Of a stretch of DNA of 64,000 bases, positions 58,757 to 64,000 are shown in pieces. A program made the position numbers and the translations under genes. How positions within the stretch are numbered: position 1 is the first letter of the stretch; each line of letters opens with the position of its first letter. The stretch comes from Laguncularia racemosa (Eukaryota; Streptophyta; Magnoliopsida; Myrtales; Combretaceae), in contig JBBMOL010000250.1 of the NCBI GenBank assembly GCA_037954665.1, positions 806,001-870,000 on the forward strand, written 5' to 3'. The notes beneath the pieces were generated by a model, which worked only from the letters and a program-made list of their open reading frames with translations, was not told where the DNA came from and ran no database searches.

Positions 58757-60300
58757 AGTAGTAGGTCATGAGTGATTGTATTCATTACCCCACGTTGATT
58801 GTTATGAGCTAGAAGGAGATTGTTGTGGATAATGTTGTCTTTAATGATTAGTTCTCCAATTCGTACTCTTTCATTAAATATCTTCTTTAATGTCCAATAC
58901 TCCTTAGTAGAATGGCCAATCATTCTATGAAACTTGCAATAGTTGGGATCACTCTTCTCTTCAAGGGTAGGGAGGTGCTCAACTCTTGGAAGCTTGATAT
59001 TTCCATCCTGCAGCCATATGTTGAGCATCGCATGCACTTTACCCATTGGGCATGGGTATGCTAAATTTTCAAACTTGAACTTCTCTATTCTAAGCTTCTT
59101 TCTGACCTTGGAATCCTCAGCTTGGATGGAATCCAAGGATGACTCTTGTCTATTGAACTTTATATGTTTGCTCCTTTGTCTTACAACCGCGTTATTGGTT
59201 CATCACGCATTTTCAACCAATGCTGCAAACAGACCTAAAGACAAATTCTCCAAATGAATGGCATACTCAGTAAATATCCCTTGTATGCAAATCTTTACCA
59301 ATTTCCTCTCATCACAAACATCCTAGACATTAAGAGAGCACTCTTTGAACCTCTTAATGTAATCCATAAGATCTTCCCTCGACTTTTGATGAGTTCTTCC
59401 CATGTTAGTGAGGGTCACCATTTCTTCAATCGAAAATAATTTTTCCGGAAACATCTTGCACATGTTCCCCCATAAGTCTATTGATCCTAGAGGAAGATTA
59501 ACATACTATGTATATGCCTTCTCCACGAGAGACTTGGATAATTCCTTAAGTTTTAGGTCATCATCCAATCTATATACTTCTAGCTTCTCAATGAACTTGA
59601 GTAAATGCTCTTTGGCACTTTCCTTCTTGCCATTAAAGAGCATGAACTTAGGACTCACATAGTCCTTTAGGTGAGGTTTCATGGCGATACACTAATGATT
59701 AGGAAGCTTTAGTTTCGGAACCCTTATGGTGGACTTTATTTGTATGTCTCTCAGATATACATCTAAGTCTTCCTTAATAATAAATGAACCTCTTGGAACG
59801 GAGACTCTAAGTTCTGTTGGTGTGATAAGGACAGGGTTAGGGTGATTCACATGCTTAACAACAATAACATGTAGAAAACTGTGCGAAGATGAAGGGCCCT
59901 CGATTTGAATCCCTGCCTCCTCACCACAGCAAATGGGTGTTGTGTAGGTGCAGGTTTTTGGGCTGGAGCTTGCTCTTTAGCTGCAATTTGTTCATTGACA
60001 ATAGGAAGGTTAACTTACCGAGGTGCTTGAGGAGTGTGCGGCGATGCAGCATGTACAGGATTTGGCAAGGTTGTACCTTGATGTGCATTAGCAATAGCGA
60101 CCATTGTAGACATGAACTGAGTCATTATAGTAATAAAGAGATCCATCTTCCTATTGTTCTCTTAGATCGCTTACATGACTTAGGTATTATTAGGTGCACC
60201 TTTTGGTGTGGTATTCACTTGGTTTACATCACCAATGGCGGGTGTGATTTGTTTAGTAGTTTCGACATTGGTGTCTAATTCTTGATTATTTTCGTCAGTA
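58723..60300 (-). pseudogene. gag of Tat-like gypsy element
   Basis: Minus-strand frames give SAKEHLLKFIEKLEVYRLDD and LSKSLVEKAYT, NLPLGSIDLWGNM (capsid region), then DPNYCKFHRMIGHSTKEYWT with the CX2H-X4-H-like zinc region seen in Tat/Ogre gag (usually YCxxHxxxxHxTxxC). At least two stops interrupt the capsid part. The leftmost 137-codon frame overlaps the protease frame by about 30 bases. Confidence 0.8.
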
Positions 60301-60354
60301 AAGTTGGGTATCCTCTCCTTGGAGGTATCATATTGTTAGCTTCCTTGACTCTAT

Positions 60355-60371
60355 AGTGGAGCCGCCGATAA
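60355..60371 (-). promoter_or_regulatory. Primer-binding-site-like sequence of Tat-like element
   Basis: Minus strand after the 5' LTR reads TATCGGCGGCTCCACT. It resembles the CGGCGACTCCGCTGGGG primer region of many plant Tat/Ogre elements with a few changes. Confidence 0.55.
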
Positions 60372-60372
60372 A

Positions 60373-60971
60373 TGTGGGGGTGTTGGTTCGAGTATAAGGT
60401 TATGCGTGTGCTATGTGGGAAAGCGCTAAACGTGGCCTATCGAGAGAAGCGATACACATAAGGATGATCGAGGGGAAATGATATGGGAAGAAAGAATAGG
60501 TAGTTTTAGATAAGGCTTAACACAATTGTGATAGGTGAATGTTCTAAGGGTATAATCTTGGTTCTAATCCTTTGAGAAAAATCTAGTAGAGTAACAACCT
60601 TTTTTAAAAAAAGAGTCCTCCTTTGAATAAGGAGATATGAGGTATTTATAATATTTAGCTATGAATCTCGTCTATTGGATGATGACGGCGATCAATGGTT
60701 CTAAACAAATGAGCTCTCATATGGGCTTTAATTTGTATGGGTCTAGACCCATTAGAGACATTTAGTGTGTGTGTATATGTAAGCCTTATTGAGAAAGATT
60801 GGATTAGACTGGCCGATCCAACGGGCTTTACTCTAAACCTATAATGCCAAATCCTCCTTGATTATCTTAAACCATGAGTTTGACTCCTTAAGCCTTGTTA
60901 TCTCAGTTTAAAGAATCAAATATATTAGAATATAAGGCTTAAAGCCTGCTAGTCGAATTTAGCTTTCTACA
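60373..60971 (-). repeat. 5' LTR of Tat-like element
   Basis: 599 bp partner of 49857-50445. Confidence 0.9.
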
Positions 60972-60976
60972 CTTTT
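60972..60976. repeat. Target-site duplication CTTTT (right copy)
   Basis: Exact repeat of 49852-49856. Confidence 0.8.
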
Positions 60977-62374
60977 TAAAGGAAAAACTGCTAAAATAAC
61001 ACGACTTCCAAAAAAAAAAAAGAGAAAAAAATCATTATTAAAAACACTACTTAATATGAATAAGTTTACGATCATTATATAAAGTCCAACATTGTTTTTA
61101 GTAGATGGATTAGTTCAAATATTACTAGAACTTTGATAAGAAGTAGCTGATATTAATGGTTCATAATTCTCTGATGGGGTTCTACACAAAAAGAAATTTT
61201 GCATTAGTTATACTCCAATTAATAAATATATTTCAAATTATGAAATTGATAACTAATCATAATATTATCTTATCAATTTTGAGGTCGTTTGGTTGAATTT
61301 TGAGGATTATTTCATATTATCTGGTACACCGTTACATTAATTTTTTTTTTCTACCTCTAGTCTTGGCTGTCATAAAATCAGGCCTGTTCTACTTTTATAG
61401 GGAAGAGTCTACTGTAATTAGATCATGTCAACTGTCATTAGACACCAATTTATTGTAAGATAAAAATGAACGTTTTAAAGGAGAGAACTTTTACTGTTAT
61501 TTGGGTAAACGTAAATCTAGGTTGGTAGATCTCAGGGCCAAACCAAGAATATGAAGGATTATATTTTAAGGACATGCTAGGTTCAAGTTTTGGACACTGT
61601 TCTGGTGTCTTTGTTCTTGGACAAGGGATCCTAACCAAAGCAATGTGATTATAATTATTTTAAGGGGTTACACTTATCATTGGTTTTTAATGGTGGTGCT
61701 ATTGATTGGAAGCAAAGGTCAAATTAACAATCACAAGAAATATTAATAAGAAAAATGATTGTTAACCGTTGCTAGCATGGCCAACCATTATCATTATATT
61801 ATAGAGCTTTGATTGCATGTTCAGAATTTTTTTTTCATGAAAAAAACACACCCTCATACATACATGTATACATATGCACCATTGCCACAATGCATCAATG
61901 TCGCCACCCACACCCATCCATTACATGCTTCCGTTCCGCTTTCCAAAATTCCATTTTTCGCGGATGATATGCACTTAAAATATAAATAATATATATGAAA
62001 AAGCAACAAACCTAAGAAGTCATAGAAAGAAAAAGCCTTGGTCCTTACCTAATTATCTAATTGATTTTCTCTTAATTGAAATTTAAGAATAAATATTAAA
62101 CGTAAAAACTATAAAGAAATCCCGTCTTATAGTAAAAATCTATTTAGTGTATGTGTTTTTTTTTCCAACTATTTGATATATTACAACTCAGAAATAGAAA
62201 CGAACTTGATTCATTTTAGAATATGAGATAGATTTAACATCTATTCGATAGTTAAGGTATCATAATTTAAGAAATTCTACTCCTTTTAAATGACATAAGA
62301 CGAGTGAACTTGCTGCTTGCCCACGGGACAAAAAAGAAAAAAGAAAAGGAAAGAAAATCTGACATGAAAATTCT
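60977..62374. other. AT-rich intergenic DNA
   Basis: Contains the second copy of a dispersed repeat (61527-61676) and poly-A/T runs; no gene supported. Confidence 0.5.
61527..61676 (+). repeat. Diverged dispersed repeat, copy 2
   Basis: Partner of 43507-43680; the best-kept block reads TTCAAGTTTTGGACACTGTT. Confidence 0.6.
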
Positions 62375-63388
62375 TTAGCTCTCGACCAAACGGCACCATT
62401 CCCAGCCGTTGGACCACCCTGGTTTTAACTTGCAACAGATGGGTTTCTCGAGCAAGATGGTATACTTATGGCGCCACGTTCCATATAGAATGTCTTTGAT
62501 TTTCTGGCGGCATTCTTCGTCTTTCTTGGTTGCAAATATTGTTTGGAGGAGTTCCATGCCTTGTTTTTTATAATCTTTACCGTTAACGTTACCATTACGT
62601 ATATAAAGAATGCCCAGCACATATGAAGCTACTTCATGTCCCGCTGAGACAGCTCTCTCCAAGTATTTTATTGCGATATGAGACGTCGAGCGATGGATGT
62701 ATTCGCGCTGCAATAAGTACCAGAATTGAACAATTGATTGGTTATATTATATGCTGGATGAACCCTAACTCTAACTCTAGCTAGAATATATATAATATTT
62801 AATACACCAAGGGGTTTTTAATATATATATATATATATATCAAGCAATAAAAAGAGAGATCGATGTCTTCAAAACAATAGAAAATAATATTTAGATCATC
62901 TGATCAAAGCGTACATACAGAAAAGGAAAGCAGAAGTCGGCGCACATACACATACCATTCCTTGTTTGAAAAGCGCCTCTGGATTTTCATGATGGATGCA
63001 CTTCTCTAGAAAGGAAACTTCTTGTCGTTTTTCCCTATGCCATGGATCTATGCAAACTCTATCGAGCGATACACGTCGATATACATATCCATCCTCTGCT
63101 AGATCCTTAAAGAACCTACAGCTGTGCAATAATAATAACAGAAAATAATATATACACACATCAACCTTAATAGTCTGATCTAAGGGAAATCTTCCTGGAT
63201 AATATTAATTAATTAATTAATGCTTCTATATGTGTATTGCACCTTAACTTGGCATGGTAGAGATCCTTGAAAGATGATGCTGCAACATTAGCCAGGATTT
63301 CCACTGCTAATTCACTAGGAAGTGAGAAGATGTCTGTCTTCGCGGTCGCGGCGACGACCGGTTTATCTTCGGATCTCCTTCTTTTCAT
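62375..63388 (-). CDS. F-box protein of the At1g67623 / At2g35280 type
   Basis: Minus-strand exons 63388-63243, 63121-62956 and 62707-62375 join to 214 residues with consistent frames. The basic N-terminus MKRRRSEDKPVV is followed by an F-box-like segment, DIFSLPSELAVEILANVAAS with FKDLYHAKLRSCRFF, residues about 19-52. Proteins of this type would recruit substrates to an SCF ubiquitin ligase through SKP1. Next come VYRRVSLDRVCIDPW, CIHHENPEALFKQGM, and a Sel1-repeat-like helix pair AIKYLERAVSAGHEVASYVL with GILYIRNGN, typical of this plant F-box branch. The C-terminus NGWEWCRLVES ends normally. Splice sites are GT..AG (donors GTGCAA and GTATGT; acceptors TGCACAG and TTGCAG). Substrate unknown; members of this branch are often poorly expressed. 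Confidence 0.85.
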
Positions 63389-64000
63389 GGTTTTGACCTT
63401 TTCTTTTCTTTTTTCTTTTTGCAGTAATTGATTGATGGCTTCAAAAAGTTAAGGTTTCAGATAGAAACGACAGGAGTCTGGTTTACGTGGTCTTCTGTCT
63501 CAAATTAGGATTTGCTAAAACAAGTACAACTCCTCGTTAGCCACCAGATCGAGTTTCTTCTGCTTTATACATGTGCAAACACATGGCCAAACCCTAAACG
63601 AGAAAATGGAATGACCGAATTACCAATAACTATAAAAAGAACCATGCTTCTGGTATTGTCCAAAATTTATAAGCAGAGATAATATTATTCCCGAAAAGGA
63701 AAGTCCAAACATAAATTATAGTTACCAATTGATAAAGATAGTTATTAAATAATGCAAAATCAAGTTGGATATATATATATCAATAACCTATGCCTCTGAA
63801 TATAAAGAATTCCCAACTTCCTTCACGAATTGTGAAATATTTATGACAATAATTTTTTTTTTAATTTTATTATTTTCCTTTATACTTCATGAAACTGTTC
63901 CTTGATGAGAAGTCGTGATGCTTCGGTATTAATGAAATGTTATATAAGCACACAGTTATACTTATTTATACGAATCATTTATATTAATTATAAAAGAATA
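63389..64000. other. Upstream region of the F-box gene
   Basis: AT-rich promoter side of the F-box gene, with an AT run near 63771. No additional gene is seen up to the window end. Confidence 0.45.

Larger units (their letters stand above)
49857..60971 (-). mobile_element. Ty3/gypsy Tat-like retrotransposon carrying host-gene fragments
   Basis: An 11.1 kb minus-strand element. Its 5' LTR is 60971-60373 and its 3' LTR 50445-49857, both with TGTAGA/TATAGA starts and CACA ends, flanked by CTTTT on both sides. A primer-site-like sequence follows the 5' LTR and a polypurine tract precedes the 3' LTR. Reading leftward: gag, a protease with Tat-style text, a few hundred bases of the protease-RT linker, then no RT or integrase. 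The remaining 7 kb hold tandem repeats and fragments of at least three unrelated host genes. Because one LTR pair with one target duplication encloses everything, the host pieces were either carried in with the element or inserted into it later. The LTRs are clearly diverged (by eye roughly a fifth of sites, with a 20-base indel), so the insertion is old. Confidence 0.87.

Noticed and set aside
59889..60278. 129-codon + strand open frame
   Set aside because: Antisense of the gag N-terminal region and leader of the Tat-like element.
1..64000. tRNA, rRNA, CRISPR arrays, bacterial-type operons
   Set aside because: None could be seen; the sequence is plant nuclear DNA throughout.

Overview
The window is nuclear DNA of a dicot plant. 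It is AT-rich, with intron-bearing genes (GT..AG introns), wide gene-poor stretches, poly(A/T) tracts and microsatellites, and about a third of it is decayed LTR retrotransposons. The species cannot be told from the sequence alone. No tRNA, rRNA, CRISPR or organelle-type gene cluster was seen.

Six genes look intact. From left to right they are: a PORR-domain organelle RNA-binding protein (2553-3803, +); a QWRF-motif microtubule-associated-type protein in four exons (15439-13360, -); a tonoplast-intrinsic aquaporin of the TIP5;1 type in three exons (17652-16015, -); a PLAC8 / cell-number-regulator-6-type protein in four exons (34604-31518, -); a LUC7-type U1 snRNP splicing factor in seven exons (39184-42168, +); and a small F-box protein of the At1g67623/At2g35280 kind in three exons (63388-62375, -). 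They serve unrelated housekeeping or developmental roles and form no cluster.

Three retrotransposon blocks separate them. (1) 4341-12059 is a pair of nested Ty1/copia elements. A decayed + strand element is split inside its integrase region by a related - strand element (5172-10105), whose 5-bp target duplication GCTAT is perfect. (2) 21157-29900 is a full-length but dead Ty3/gypsy element with ~1.85 kb LTRs and target duplication CCTAA; its end domain resembles Tekay/Del chromoviruses. (3) 49857-60971 is a - strand Ty3/gypsy Tat-like element with ~0.6 kb LTRs and target duplication CTTTT.

Block 3 is the most interesting. It keeps gag and protease, but no reverse transcriptase or integrase was seen. 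Instead, the interior holds tandem-repeat DNA and a mosaic of broken host-gene pieces: part of a TIR-NBS-LRR type resistance gene with a RING-CH (RINGv) fragment inside it, an antisense, apparently intron-free piece of a BEACH-domain C2 type gene, and an unrecognised proline/glycine-rich protein C-terminus. All of this lies between one pair of LTRs with matching target duplications. That makes it a candidate gene-capturing non-autonomous retrotransposon, comparable in idea to maize Bs1.

The remaining long stretches (about 17.7-21.1, 34.6-39.2, 42.2-49.8 and 61-62.4 kb) are AT-rich intergenic DNA. They contain fold-back repeats, microsatellites and small dispersed repeats, but no gene that could be supported.
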